Below are positions 43,919 through 52,986 of a stretch of 64,000 nt of DNA, piece by piece. Every line of letters begins with the position of its first letter. Position 1 is the first letter of the stretch. The stretch comes from Comamonas koreensis (lineage in GTDB: Bacteria > Pseudomonadota > Gammaproteobacteria > Burkholderiales > Burkholderiaceae_C). The DNA is taken from positions 372,001 through 436,000 of the forward strand of contig NZ_JAJNCT010000009.1 of NCBI RefSeq assembly GCF_021026195.1, in the 5' to 3' direction. Position numbers and translations under genes: made by a program. The notes under the pieces are model-generated. The model saw nothing but the letters and a program-made list of their open reading frames with translations, did no database searches and was not told the DNA's origin.

Positions 43919-45556
43919 TCAGTGCGCCACCTTGCCCCATTCGCGCTCATAGGTGTGCACCAGCACCTGGTTGGACAGGCGGTTCACCTCGGTCGGCACC
44001 CGCGCCATGTCGGGCGGGAAATCAAACAACAGCGGCAGGCTGGGCAGGCTCAAAAAGCGCATGCCTTCGGGCAAGCTGCTCGGCAGGCTCCAGGGGCGGC
44101 GGCTGGCAATCACAAAGCCCCATTCGCCAAAGCTGGGCACATGGGCGTGGTATGGCGTGGCCTGCATGCCCACCGATTCGACGGTGGTCACCACGGTCCA
44201 GAAACTCTCGCGCGCGATCAGCGGTGACGTGGTCTGGATCACCGCAAAACCGCTGGCGGCCAAATGCTGGCTCAGCATTGCGTAAAAGCTGTTGGTGAAC
44301 AGCTTGCCCACCGCAAAATTGGTCGGGTCGGGGAAGTCCACGATGATCACATCGAACACCTCGTCGGCCTTCTGCAGCCACTGGAAGGCGTCGGCATTGA
44401 TGATGCGCACCTTGGGGTCGTTCAAGGCATTGCTGTTGAGCGCCTGCATGCTCGGCACGTTCTGGAACAGATCGGTCATCTGCGGGTCCAGCTCGACCAG
44501 GGTCACCGATTCGACCGAGGGGTACTTGAGCACCTCGCGCACGGCCATGCCGTCGCCACCGCCAAACACCGCCACCTTGCGCGGCGCGCCAAAGCGGCTC
44601 ATCACCGGGTGCACCAGGGCCTCGTGGTAGCGGTATTCATCGCTTTGGGCAAACTGCAGGTTGCCGTTCAGGTACAGGCGCGCGCCGCGCTTGCCCTGGG
44701 TCACCACAATGCGCTGGTAGGGCGTGGTGCGCGCCAGCACAATGGGCTCCTGGTAGAAGTGGTCCTCGGTCAGCGAAGTCAGGCGCTCGGCGCCCACCAA
44801 GCCGCCCAGCAGGGCGGCAATCACCAGGCCGCAGGCCAGCACATGGCTGCCAAAGCGGCGCAGCTCTTCCTTGAAGAGAAACAGCGCCCATACTGCCACC
44901 AGCGCATTGAGCAGGCCAAACACCAGCCCGGTGCGGATCAGTCCCAGGTGCGGCACCAGCAGCAGCGGAAAGGCCAGCGACACCGCCAGCGCGCCCAGGT
45001 AGTCAAAGGTCAGCACCTTGGAGACCAGATCGCGCAGCACCACATTGCGCTTGAGGATGCGCATCACCAGCGGTATCTCCAGCCCCACCAGGGTGCCCAC
45101 CACCAGCACCGTGCCGTACAGCATCCAGTGGAAGGCGCTGGGCACATAGGCGTTGATGATGGACAGCACAGCAGGCAAGGCCCCGCCCACCAGCGCCACC
45201 ATCAGCTCGATGCGCAGAAAATGCGCTGGCAGCTCACGCACCAGGTAGCGCGACAGCCAGGAGCCGATGCCCATCGCAAACAGATAGGTGCCGATGATGG
45301 TGGAGAACTGCAGCACCGAATCGCCCAGCAGGTAGGACGCGAGCGCTGCTGCGGCCAGCTCATACAGCAGGCCGCAGGCCGCCACCACAAAGACGCTGAA
45401 CAGCATCGCCACTTCCAGCGGGCTGGCGCGCCGCACGCCGCCTTCCGGCAGGGCGGCATGGCCAAACTCCAGCGCGTCGCCCGCGCCCAGGGGGCTATTC
45501 GGACTGGGGCTGGGGGATGCGTTGGCAGAAGGGGTGGCGGGGGTGGAGGTCGACAC
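43919..45556 (-). CDS. Membrane-anchored polyamine aminopropyltransferase (spermidine synthase-like)
   Basis: The 545-residue protein has an Ala/Ser/Pro-rich start, about seven transmembrane helices (about 47-260) and a C-terminal spermidine-synthase domain. In that domain AVFGGGDGMAVREVLKY binds decarboxylated SAM, VTLVELDPQMTDLF carries the acidic strand end, and VIIVDFPDPTNFAVGKLFTN holds the catalytic Asp region. Substrates may be polyamines or unusual acceptors. In genomes I recall, this fused form occurs with DUF350, DUF4178 and SAM decarboxylase genes. Here no decarboxylase is present. The oxidoreductase gene follows at 42 bp. Confidence 0.88.
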   Translation of the reverse strand: MSTSTPATPSANASPSPSPNSPLGAGDALEFGHAALPEGGVRRASPLEVAMLFSVFVVAACGLLYELAAAALASYLLGDSVLQFSTIIGTYLFAMGIGSWLSRYLVRELPAHFLRIELMVALVGGALPAVLSIINAYVPSAFHWMLYGTVLVVGTLVGLEIPLVMRILKRNVVLRDLVSKVLTFDYLGALAVSLAFPLLLVPHLGLIRTGLVFGLLNALVAVWALFLFKEELRRFGSHVLACGLVIAALLGGLVGAERLTSLTEDHFYQEPIVLARTTPYQRIVVTQGKRGARLYLNGNLQFAQSDEYRYHEALVHPVMSRFGAPRKVAVFGGGDGMAVREVLKYPSVESVTLVELDPQMTDLFQNVPSMQALNSNALNDPKVRIINADAFQWLQKADEVFDVIIVDFPDPTNFAVGKLFTNSFYAMLSQHLAASGFAVIQTTSPLIARESFWTVVTTVESVGMQATPYHAHVPSFGEWGFVIASRRPWSLPSSLPEGMRFLSLPSLPLLFDFPPDMARVPTEVNRLSNQVLVHTYEREWGKVAH

Positions 45557-45614
45557 GGGCGAGAGCTGCAGAAGCCTTGCAAGGCGCGCAGGCGCCCGCA
45601 GTGTTGGCTGAAAA

Positions 45615-45654
45615 AGAGAAAAAAGACAGGGCGCCTGCGTACAAAACAGGCGCC
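45615..45654 (-). terminator. Terminator between DUF350 and aminopropyltransferase genes
   Basis: GGCGCCTG and CAGGCGCC form an 8-bp stem (45630-45654). On the minus strand it is followed by a broken T-rich run (TCTTTTTTCTCTTTTT). A further GGCGCCTG at 45670-45677 could compete for pairing, so an attenuator-like switch is possible. Confidence 0.65.
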
Positions 45655-45713
45655 ACTAGCGTGGCAAAAGGCGCCTGACAGCGTTGGCTATCAGCGCCCG
45701 CGCAGGATCAGTG

Positions 45714-45932
45714 CTAGCCGATCGCCGCTGCCACGATGATGCTGATGCCCAGGCTCATCGCGGCCACCACCACGCCCAGCGCAAGGTTCTGCTTTTCCAC
45801 AATCTCGGCCCACATGTCTACGGGGGTGATCTTGTCGATGATCAGAAAGCACAGCCAGAAGACCACCACGCCCACCATGGCGAACAGGATGGAGCCAAAA
45901 AACGCCGCAGGGCGGAACCATTCCAAATCCAT
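45714..45932 (-). CDS. DUF350-family small membrane protein
   Basis: A 72-residue protein starting MDLEWFRPAAFFGSILFAMV behind AAGGAGAG. It has two transmembrane helices (about 8-33 and 48-71) joined by the acidic loop DKITPVDMWAEIVEKQN. This is one DUF350 unit; the family (YjfL) usually has one or two. LGISIIVAAAIG at the end is conserved. DUF350 proteins occur in operons with PspA-like, DUF4178 and polyamine-synthase genes and are thought to act in membrane stress. It starts 68 bp after the DUF4178 gene. Confidence 0.85.
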   Translation of the reverse strand: MDLEWFRPAAFFGSILFAMVGVVVFWLCFLIIDKITPVDMWAEIVEKQNLALGVVVAAMSLGISIIVAAAIG

Positions 45933-46000
45933 CACAACTCTCTCCTTCGTCAAAAGCGCGCCCGGCTTGGGCTGTGCGCCGTGCTGTTGCCAGCGATTGT

Positions 46001-47548
46001 TTATTTGTGGCTGCCGCCGGAGCTGTAGCCACCCCATGAACCGCTGGACGACCGGCCGCTGCCCGTGCTGCTGCTGCACTTGCTCACATAGGTCGGGTCG
46101 GCGGCCAGTTTGCGCCGCTCCAGCGCAGTATCGCAGCCCTTGGGCCACAACCAGATGAGCAAAAAGAACAGCAGGAACAGGCCGATGATGACCGGCATGC
46201 AGCCGAGCTTGGGCACCGTGAAACTGCTGGTCTCGGGTTTGAACAGCGCCACCTGGTCGCTCATGCCAAAGGCCGAGGCCACCGACTCGGGCGTCATCTT
46301 GCGGCCCAGCGACCAGCTCAGCTCATGCGGGCCCTGTTCCAGGTTCAGCAGCTGCGCCCCATCCTTGCCCCGGGCAAAGTCCACATTGTCGGTCTTGTCG
46401 CCCCGGGCCACCGGCCAGTAGAACTCGCCCAGCACATAGGTGGTCTCGGCGCGGTAGCGCGATTGCAGCTGGTAGGTCTGCTGCTTCCAGGTCGCCGTGC
46501 TGCGGCCTGCGCGGTAGTCGGGCGCGCCGGTCAGGGTCTTGACCAGGCTCCAGCCTTCGCTGCTGTTGACCAGGAACTGGAAGCCCTGCTGGCTGTGGTA
46601 GAGCAGGTACTCGTCCCAGCCAAAGTATTCGTCGTCATCGGGCTCGATGCCGATGCGGTGCTGAAAGCCCACCAGCTGCCATTTGCTGCCGCCCAGGGTC
46701 GCTATCTTGCCCAGCGGCACCAGGGGCTTGACCGGGTCCTTCTGCATCGCCGCGCGCAGCTCGCCGCCAATGCCTTGCGATACATCGATGAGCGAGCCGC
46801 AGCTCGGGCAGGTCAGGCTCTGGGTGGTGTCCAGCTTGATATCGACCCGCGCCGCGCAGCGCGGGCAGTTGAAGTGCCGGCCCTGGTCCTTCTTGTTGGA
46901 CGTGGTCTTCAGCCCTGCAATCTTGAGCGAGCCCAGCAGCACCGGCGCGCCCAGGTAGACCGCAGGTGGGTTGTCGCTGTAGTCGATGGACAGCACCTTG
47001 TCGTCTTCGGTGCGCAGCTCCACCACGGTAAAGGGCTTGCCCAGCTCGGGCTGGTGCGGCATCTCGCCCTCGGCCGCTATCAGCTGGGCCAGCACCACGC
47101 TGGTTACGCTGTACTGCACGCCGCTGATCGCAATGCTCTGGCCCGGTTGCCAGCGGTCGGCCGGCGGCAGGTTCTTGGTGGCGGCCTGGCTGGCGCGGCT
47201 CAGCACAAACTGGCCGTTGTCCTCGCTGATGACGGCGGTCTCGCCGCTGTCGCCCAGCGCCAGCCACTCGTTCCAGCTGCCGGTCTCGCCCTTGTACTGC
47301 AGCCGGCCTACCAGCCGAAAGCCTTCGCTGCCCTTGGCGAACTGGCCGGTCTGGTTCAGCTTGAGCGGGCTGTAGTCGTTGAAGACCTCGGCCATCTTGC
47401 CGATGCGCTTCAAGACATCGCCATTGCGCACGATGGAGCTTTGGCAATACGGGCAGACCGCAAACACCGACTGGGCACTGGCAAATTCCACAGGTGCACC
47501 GCAACCCGGGCAGGGTGCCGTATAGCTGCGTTGCTGGTCCGTCGTCAT
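46001..47548 (-). CDS. DUF4178-domain protein with two zinc ribbons
   Basis: The 515-residue protein starts with a zinc ribbon (CPGCGAPVEF, then CPYCQ), followed by a DUF4178 domain (FRLVGRLQYKGETGSWNEWL), a second zinc ribbon (FNCPRCAARVDI, then CPSCGSLID) and a second DUF4178 copy (WQLVGFQHRIGIEP, then FGWDEYLLYHSQQGFQFLV). A transmembrane helix near 455-475 precedes a Gly/Ser-rich cytoplasmic or luminal tail. No enzymatic motif is seen. It is first in the string with DUF350, aminopropyltransferase and FAD oxidoreductase. The role is unknown; such clusters have been linked to Psp-like envelope stress systems. Confidence 0.85.
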   Translation of the reverse strand: MTTDQQRSYTAPCPGCGAPVEFASAQSVFAVCPYCQSSIVRNGDVLKRIGKMAEVFNDYSPLKLNQTGQFAKGSEGFRLVGRLQYKGETGSWNEWLALGDSGETAVISEDNGQFVLSRASQAATKNLPPADRWQPGQSIAISGVQYSVTSVVLAQLIAAEGEMPHQPELGKPFTVVELRTEDDKVLSIDYSDNPPAVYLGAPVLLGSLKIAGLKTTSNKKDQGRHFNCPRCAARVDIKLDTTQSLTCPSCGSLIDVSQGIGGELRAAMQKDPVKPLVPLGKIATLGGSKWQLVGFQHRIGIEPDDDEYFGWDEYLLYHSQQGFQFLVNSSEGWSLVKTLTGAPDYRAGRSTATWKQQTYQLQSRYRAETTYVLGEFYWPVARGDKTDNVDFARGKDGAQLLNLEQGPHELSWSLGRKMTPESVASAFGMSDQVALFKPETSSFTVPKLGCMPVIIGLFLLFFLLIWLWPKGCDTALERRKLAADPTYVSKCSSSTGSGRSSSGSWGGYSSGGSHK

Positions 47549-47762
47549 AGGTCGTCTGGCTTGTTATGAAGGTGTTATTACGTCGCCCGGTTGGCAACCG
47601 CACCGCATCATAGCGCAGGCCTTGGCGGGTGGGACGCCTGCCTGCGACTGGCGGTATTAGCCAAGCCTATGGTTTTTTTAGCGAGGATTCATTGGCCTTT
47701 GCCATTGCTAATACATATCATTTACAGAACCGCCATTGATGAATTGAAAGAAAGAGCCCGCC

Positions 47763-48023
47763 ATGTCCTCCCTCCGCCGCAGCCTGCAGAACAACCGCCA
47801 AACGCTGAAGAAGACCGCCAGCTACTACCTGATCCACATCACGGTGGCCGCGATGGTGGCCTATGCCGTTACCGGCAACCTGATCGCCTCGCTCACGCTG
47901 AGCCTGTTGGAGCCCACGGTGCAGGCCTTTGCCTTCTTCTTCCATGAAAAGGCCTGGCAGCGCTGGAATGCGCGCTCGGCTGCTGCGGTGGCAAGCGCGC
48001 CCGTGGCCGTGCAAGTCAGCTGA
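47763..48023 (+). CDS. DUF2061-family membrane protein
   Basis: The 86-residue product has a basic start and two hydrophobic helices (about 24-45 and 48-65). TASYYLIHITVAAMVAYAVT followed by SLLEPTVQAFAFFFHEKAWQ is the DUF2061 pattern, including the invariant FFxHExxW. The function is unknown. An alternative start lies nearby, but the ATG at 47763 follows AAGAAAGAG. It is divergent from the DUF4178 gene across 214 bp with no other visible feature. Confidence 0.85.
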   Translation: MSSLRRSLQNNRQTLKKTASYYLIHITVAAMVAYAVTGNLIASLTLSLLEPTVQAFAFFFHEKAWQRWNARSAAAVASAPVAVQVS

Positions 48024-48091
48024 CAGGCCCCCTGACAGCAGCGGCCGGATGTGCGACAGTAGCGCATTGCCGCTACCCACAGGATGCACCG

Positions 48092-48391
48092 ATGACCCCC
48101 TCCATTTCGCGCAAGCGCTTTTCCTTCGCTGCCTGGCCCGCCCTCTGCGCCGCCGTGCTGGCGTTGCAGGGCTGCGATGTGGTGGCGCCCATTGGCAGCA
48201 ATGCCGTGCTGTCGGACCAGGCCATTGCCGAGAAGACCGCCAACTACTTCAGCAGCACGGAGGCCCATGTGCAGGTCTTCGGCTTTGACCGGCAGCGTGA
48301 ATCGACGCGCTACCAAGCAAGCTTTCAAGGCAACAAGTACAACTGCTCGATCTACATGAACCAAGTGCGCTGCGACCCGGCTGGCCAATAA
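48092..48391 (+). CDS. Small putative lipoprotein
   Basis: A 99-residue product with an N-terminal hydrophobic stretch and lipobox LQGC (Cys28). The mature part (DVVAPIGSNAVLSDQAIAEK, later VQVFGFDRQRESTRYQASFQ) contains two further cysteines near the end (YNCSIYMNQVRCDPAG) that could pair. It is not a recognised family. No clear ribosome site is seen, but codon use is like the chromosome. It converges on the M23-like gene 9 bp away. Confidence 0.7.
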   Translation: MTPSISRKRFSFAAWPALCAAVLALQGCDVVAPIGSNAVLSDQAIAEKTANYFSSTEAHVQVFGFDRQRESTRYQASFQGNKYNCSIYMNQVRCDPAGQ

Positions 48392-48400
48392 GCGAGGCCC

Positions 48401-49189
48401 TCAGCCGCGCAGCGCCTCATCATCGGCGCGCAGCAGCGGCGCCGGGTTGGGGAAGATGTCCTGCCAGACCGGCGCAAAGGCCTGTTCGCCGACACCAGGC
48501 GCATCGCTGAAGTCGGGCAGGCGCAGCAGGCACAGCTGCAGGTGCAGATGGGGCAGCCACCAGCCGTTCTCTGCAAAGTCGCCCAGTTGGGCAAACTCGC
48601 TGCCTGCGGCAATCTGCTCGCCCGGCTGCCAGCGCTGGGCCGATGCATGGCTCAGATGCCCCCAGATGCTGAAAAACTCTGGGTGCGCAGGGCCCTGGTG
48701 GCGCAGCACCAGCATGCCGCCATAGTCCAGGCGGATATCACGCACTTCAGCCACCACCACCTCTGCGGCCAGCGGCAGCCGCAGCGCGGTGCCCGCTGGC
48801 GCAAACAGGTCCAGGCCCAGGTGGCAGTCGCGCATCGCGCCTGCCAGCCGGGTGGATGCGTAGTTACTGCTTTGGTAAACGCAGCGCTGCTCCATCCAAT
48901 GGCCTACACCCATCTCAAACCCTTGGCGCTGCTGCAGGGCCTCGTAGGCGCGGATGGCGCCCTCGCGGTCCATGCTGGCGCTGGCGGCGGCCACGGCAGA
49001 GTCAGCGCTGCGGAAATCGACGTGGCCCATGCGCGCCTGTGCCAGGCCGGGCATCAGCCCACTCCAGCTGCCGCGCTGCTGCGCCACCCAGGCATGGAAG
49101 GCGGCAGCCTCCGGCACGGCGCTGAGGCCGCTTTGGTGGCGCGCAATGGCCTGGGCGATGGGGTCGGTCTGTGTGTCGGCGGTGGTCAT
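48401..49189 (-). CDS. M23-like (LytM-fold) protein, cytoplasmic
   Basis: The 262-residue protein has the LytM zinc ligands His123 and Asp127 in CHLGLDLFAPAG and His216 in PHLHLQL, with GHLS at 177-180, so a complete M23 metal site is likely. There is no signal peptide or membrane segment, unlike wall hydrolases. Similar domains occur in large cytoplasmic proteins fused to a kinase and a class III aminotransferase; here it stands alone. It is the last gene of the ten-gene operon and overlaps the PaiB-like gene by 4 bp. Substrates may be peptides or amino-sugar compounds imported by this operon. Confidence 0.75.
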   Translation of the reverse strand: MTTADTQTDPIAQAIARHQSGLSAVPEAAAFHAWVAQQRGSWSGLMPGLAQARMGHVDFRSADSAVAAASASMDREGAIRAYEALQQRQGFEMGVGHWMEQRCVYQSSNYASTRLAGAMRDCHLGLDLFAPAGTALRLPLAAEVVVAEVRDIRLDYGGMLVLRHQGPAHPEFFSIWGHLSHASAQRWQPGEQIAAGSEFAQLGDFAENGWWLPHLHLQLCLLRLPDFSDAPGVGEQAFAPVWQDIFPNPAPLLRADDEALRG

Positions 49190-49821
49190 GGTTGTTGGAG
49201 TTGGCAGTGTTGCTCTATGGTATCGGCCAGCGCATGCTGGTTCTGCTCGCGCAGGCGCGGCACGGCGCCGCGCATGTCAGCCGGGCGCTCGTCCTGGCCG
49301 AGCTTGAACTTGGCTTCACAGCGCGCCACCGGCATCTCATAGCCCACAATGCCGGGCAGGCGCCGCTCCAGGCCGCCGGGGCCCAGCTCGCTGCTGTCCC
49401 AGGGGCAGCGGCGGCCACGCTCCATATGGCCCACCAGGTCCTGCAGGTGGGCGACCAGTTCATCTTCTTCCAGTATGCGCGGGGTGCCATGCAGGTGCAC
49501 CACCTGGAATCCCCAGGTCGGCGCGCTGTCGCGATGCGGGTAGTTGGGGTACCAGGACGGCGAGATATAGCTGCCCGGGTCCATCAGGATGGCGATGCTC
49601 GGCAGGCCCTGGCGCAGAAAGCGCACATGGTCGCTGGCCGATGCCACATGCGACACCAGGGTGCCCAGCGCGCCGCGCGTGGTGTCGAGCCGGAACACCG
49701 GGTGGGACAGCGCCACGCCTTCGCTGTGCGGCGTAATCAAGGTGCCCAGCACCACGCGGTCGACCAGCTCCTTGATCTGCGCGGGCTGCTGGGGTTGGTA
49801 ATAGGGTTTGGTGTAGAGCAT
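49186..49821 (-). CDS. PaiB-like FMN-binding protein
   Basis: The 211-residue product starts MLYTKPYYQPQQPAQIKELV and contains LGTLITPHSEGVALSHPVFR, GTLVSHVASASDHVR and ISPSWYPNYPHRDSAPTWGF, the standard PaiB sequence blocks. PaiB proteins have an FMN-binding split-barrel fold; the Bacillus member represses protease and sporulation genes, but most are of unknown function and may be flavin enzymes. It lies 23 bp after the amidase gene and overlaps the M23-like gene by 4 bp. Confidence 0.88.
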   Translation of the reverse strand: MLYTKPYYQPQQPAQIKELVDRVVLGTLITPHSEGVALSHPVFRLDTTRGALGTLVSHVASASDHVRFLRQGLPSIAILMDPGSYISPSWYPNYPHRDSAPTWGFQVVHLHGTPRILEEDELVAHLQDLVGHMERGRRCPWDSSELGPGGLERRLPGIVGYEMPVARCEAKFKLGQDERPADMRGAVPRLREQNQHALADTIEQHCQLQQP

Positions 49822-49844
49822 GAGAGGGGCGGGTCAGAGAGAGA

Positions 49845-51281
49845 TCAGGCGTGGACGGGGGGCAGGCGCTGGTCCCAGGGCAGGGCCTGCTCCAGCTGCG
49901 CGGCCAGCTGCAGCAGCCGGCTTTCTGCGCCATAGGGGGCGATGAACTGCATGCCCAGGGGCAGGCCGCTGGCGCTTTGCCACAGCGGCACGCTCATCGC
50001 GGGCACGCCGGCGGCATTGGCCGGGCGGGTGAACACGGTCGCATCCATGAACTCCCGCATGAAGTGCTGCGCATCGGGCTGGCGCACATCCAGCGCCTGC
50101 AAGTCCTGGGGCAGGGTCGGCATCACCGGGCAGAGCAGCAGGTCATAGCGGCCAAACATCTCGCCCAGGCGCCGGGCGATGCTGTTGCAGGTATTGCGCG
50201 CGGCCAATAGCTCGACAGCGCCCAGGCGCCGCCCCTGCTCGGCCAGGCCCAGGTTCACCGGTTCAAAGAACTCCGCCGTCGCTGGCCTGCCGGTGCTGCG
50301 CACCAGGCCATCCACCTCCAGCGCGGTATAGGCGGCAATGATGCGGCTGAAGGCGGCGGCCAGGTCGGCGTGCGAGAAGTTCCATTGCGCCTCTTCGGTC
50401 ACATGGCCCAGTTCCTGCAGCAGGCGACTGGTGTCCTGCAGGCCTTGCAGGATGCTGCTGTCCAGCGCCTGGCCCGGGCCCGCATCCTGCAGCACGCCAA
50501 TGCGCAGCTGCCCGGGCGGGCGCCGCAGCGCCTGGCTGAAGTCTTCCGCCTTGGCCGGCGCGGCATAGAGCGAGCCGGGCTCCAGCGCATCGCTCAGGTC
50601 CAGCATCAGGGCCGAATCGCGCACGCTGCGCGTCAGCACATGGTGGCTCACGAGCCCGCCCCAGTTCTCGCTGGAGACAGGGCCGCAGGCCACGCGGCCG
50701 CGCGAGGGGCGCAGGCCAAACAGCCCCGTGCAGGCCGCTGGTATGCGGATCGATCCCGCGCCGTCATTGCCATAGGCCAGCGGCACCATGCGGGCGGCCA
50801 CGGCGGCGGCCGAGCCCCCCGAGGAGCCGCCGACATTGTGTGCCGCGCTCCAGGGGTTCAGGGTGCGGCCATGCAGGCTGGGCGCGGTTGCCACATTGGC
50901 CGAGAACTCGGGCAGATTCGTCTTGCCGACGATGACCATGCCCGCCTGCTGGTAGTGGCGTACCAAGGTGTGGTCAGTGGCCGAGACGTTGCCCCGTGCC
51001 GCGCGCGAGCCATAGGACATCGCCGCGCCGGCATAGCTGGGGCAGTCGTCCTTGAGCAGCACCGGCACGCCGCGCAGCGGCGCATCGGCCGGCAGCTGGC
51101 GCAGCTGCTCCTGGGCCTGCTCGCGCATGGTCAGGATCACGGCATTGAGCTGGGGGTTGCAGCGCTCGATGGCGTCAAAGGCATGGTCCACCGCCGCCTG
51201 GGGGGTGAGCGCACCAGCGCGGATGGCCTGGGCCAGTGCCGTGGCATCGGCCAGGCGGTAGTCGGTTGCAGAGAAAGACAT
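49845..51281 (-). CDS. Amidase (amidase signature family)
   Basis: A 478-residue amidase from the ATG complementary to 51279-51281. The catalytic Ser-cisSer-Lys triad is present: Lys77 in PVLLKDD, Ser153 in the glycine-serine motif NVGGSSGGSAAAVAA, and Ser177 in GNDGAGSIRIPA. Members hydrolyse amides, including aryl, fatty-acid and peptide amides, in the cytoplasm; the substrate is not determined by sequence. It follows the binding-protein gene by 91 bp and precedes the PaiB-like gene by 23 bp in the operon. Confidence 0.93.
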   Translation of the reverse strand: MSFSATDYRLADATALAQAIRAGALTPQAAVDHAFDAIERCNPQLNAVILTMREQAQEQLRQLPADAPLRGVPVLLKDDCPSYAGAAMSYGSRAARGNVSATDHTLVRHYQQAGMVIVGKTNLPEFSANVATAPSLHGRTLNPWSAAHNVGGSSGGSAAAVAARMVPLAYGNDGAGSIRIPAACTGLFGLRPSRGRVACGPVSSENWGGLVSHHVLTRSVRDSALMLDLSDALEPGSLYAAPAKAEDFSQALRRPPGQLRIGVLQDAGPGQALDSSILQGLQDTSRLLQELGHVTEEAQWNFSHADLAAAFSRIIAAYTALEVDGLVRSTGRPATAEFFEPVNLGLAEQGRRLGAVELLAARNTCNSIARRLGEMFGRYDLLLCPVMPTLPQDLQALDVRQPDAQHFMREFMDATVFTRPANAAGVPAMSVPLWQSASGLPLGMQFIAPYGAESRLLQLAAQLEQALPWDQRLPPVHA

Positions 51282-51372
51282 ACAGGGTGTGAAACGCAGA
51301 GATCGGAATGCAGGGAAAGCGGCATGCGCGTGGCCGAACCAGAGCGTTCTGGCCACGCGCGCAGAGGCTGAC

Positions 51373-52935
51373 TTAGGGCGCGGCGCGGGTCACGCCCCAG
51401 AAGCGGTGCGTGCCAGCGGGCCAGCCCTTGTAGCCCTTGATGCTGGGCGCCATCGCGGTGACAACCGGCAGGTTGTACAGGCCGATGATCGGCACCTCCT
51501 TGGCCATCAGCGCATGGAGCTGGTTGAACAGGTCCTTGCGGCGGGCCGGGTCGCGCTCCATCGCCACCTGCTTGAGCAAGGCCGAGGCCTGTGCATCGTC
51601 CCACTGGCGGGTGGGCTCGGCCTTTTTGTCGCCGATCAGCGACTCATACATCAGCAAGGGGTCGAGCCGCGCCGAGTAGGCAAAGATGGCCAGCTCGTAC
51701 TGGCCCTTGCCATACAGATCCAGCTGCGAGGCCCAGTCGCGCACCTTGATGTCGATATTGATGCCGGCCGAGCCCAGCAGCGCCTGCAGGATGGTGGCCA
51801 GCTGCACGCGCTCCTGGCGGTTGGCTACCAGCAGGCTGATGGGCTGGCCCTTGTAGCCCGCCTGCTTGGCCAGCGCGCTGGCGCCCACCGGGTCATAGCC
51901 GGGCCAGGCCTTGCTGCGCTGGTCGTAGTAGGGGCTCAAGGGCGATATCACCGAAGGGTTGGCAGTAAACAGGCCCTTGCCGGCGGCCTCGGCCACATCG
52001 GGCAGGCTCAGCGCCTTGGCAATCGCCTGGCGCATGCGCACATCCTTGAGCGCGGGCGCCTCGGTCTGCACCTGCAGCACCACCCAGCTTGGGGTGGGCT
52101 GCACTTCCACCTGCACGCCCTTGTCCTTGAGCACCTTGATGGTGTCGGGATCCACATCGTCGATGACATCGAGATCGCGCGAGAGCACGCCGTTGGAGCG
52201 GGTGCTGGCATCGGGCACGGTGACAAAGCGCAGGGTGGCAATGCTGGCCTGCTTGTTGCCGGCATAGCCATCGCGCGTGCCGGGCAGCGCGCTGTAGTCG
52301 GCAAAGCGCTTGAGCTCGGTGTAGCGGCCGGTCTGCTTCTCTGCAAAGCTATAGGGGCCGGTGCCGATCACCTGGCTGACGCTGCCGTTGGCGGCCACGG
52401 AGTCGGGGTGGATGATCCAGGGCGTGCACTGGATGGTGGCCAGGGTCATCAGGAAGTTGGGCGCGGGCGCCGAGAAGCTGAAGCGCACGGTCTGCGCATC
52501 GACCGCCTTCACCTCCTGCAGCGCCGGGCCGATCTTGCCGTTGTAGCGGTTGATGCACTGGAAGTTGGTCTTGGGATCGAGGTAGCGCTTGAAGTTCCAC
52601 ACCACATCGGCGGCCGACAAGGTCTTGCCATTGTGAAAACGCACATTCGGGCGCAGCTTGAAGTCGTAGCTGGTGCTGTCGTCATTCGCCTTCCAGCTGC
52701 TGGCCAGCATGGGCTTGATGGTCAGGTCCTCGCCATAGGCCACCAGGCCCTCGACCACATGGGCCATCACCATGTCGGAGTTGGCGTCGCGGTTGACACC
52801 GGGGTTGACGCTGGCGATATCGGCATGCAGCGCCACGCGCAGCATATCGGGGGCGCCGGCGGCCTGGCTGTGGGCACTGAGCGCGCAGGCTGCAGCGAGC
52901 AGCGCGGGCGACCAAAGAGAGCGGCTGGTGGGCAT
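51373..52935 (-). CDS. ABC transporter substrate-binding protein, family 5 (oligopeptide type)
   Basis: The 520-residue protein has a signal peptide (about 1-26, ending SQA-AGAP). The mature part has the family 5 blocks LRVALHADIASVNPG, VVEGLVAYGEDLTIKPMLAS, LRPNVRFHNGKTLSAADVVW and GTGPYSFAEKQTGRYTELKR. It captures the ligand in the periplasm for the DppB/DppC-like permeases encoded upstream in the same operon. With the C45 acyltransferase and amidase in the operon, an N-acylated amino acid or peptide is a plausible ligand, by inference only. Confidence 0.92.
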   Translation of the reverse strand: MPTSRSLWSPALLAAACALSAHSQAAGAPDMLRVALHADIASVNPGVNRDANSDMVMAHVVEGLVAYGEDLTIKPMLASSWKANDDSTSYDFKLRPNVRFHNGKTLSAADVVWNFKRYLDPKTNFQCINRYNGKIGPALQEVKAVDAQTVRFSFSAPAPNFLMTLATIQCTPWIIHPDSVAANGSVSQVIGTGPYSFAEKQTGRYTELKRFADYSALPGTRDGYAGNKQASIATLRFVTVPDASTRSNGVLSRDLDVIDDVDPDTIKVLKDKGVQVEVQPTPSWVVLQVQTEAPALKDVRMRQAIAKALSLPDVAEAAGKGLFTANPSVISPLSPYYDQRSKAWPGYDPVGASALAKQAGYKGQPISLLVANRQERVQLATILQALLGSAGINIDIKVRDWASQLDLYGKGQYELAIFAYSARLDPLLMYESLIGDKKAEPTRQWDDAQASALLKQVAMERDPARRKDLFNQLHALMAKEVPIIGLYNLPVVTAMAPSIKGYKGWPAGTHRFWGVTRAAP

Positions 52936-52986
52936 GGTCTTCCTTGTAGTGGTGGGGACGTTGGCGTGGAGGCTTGGGACAGGGTC

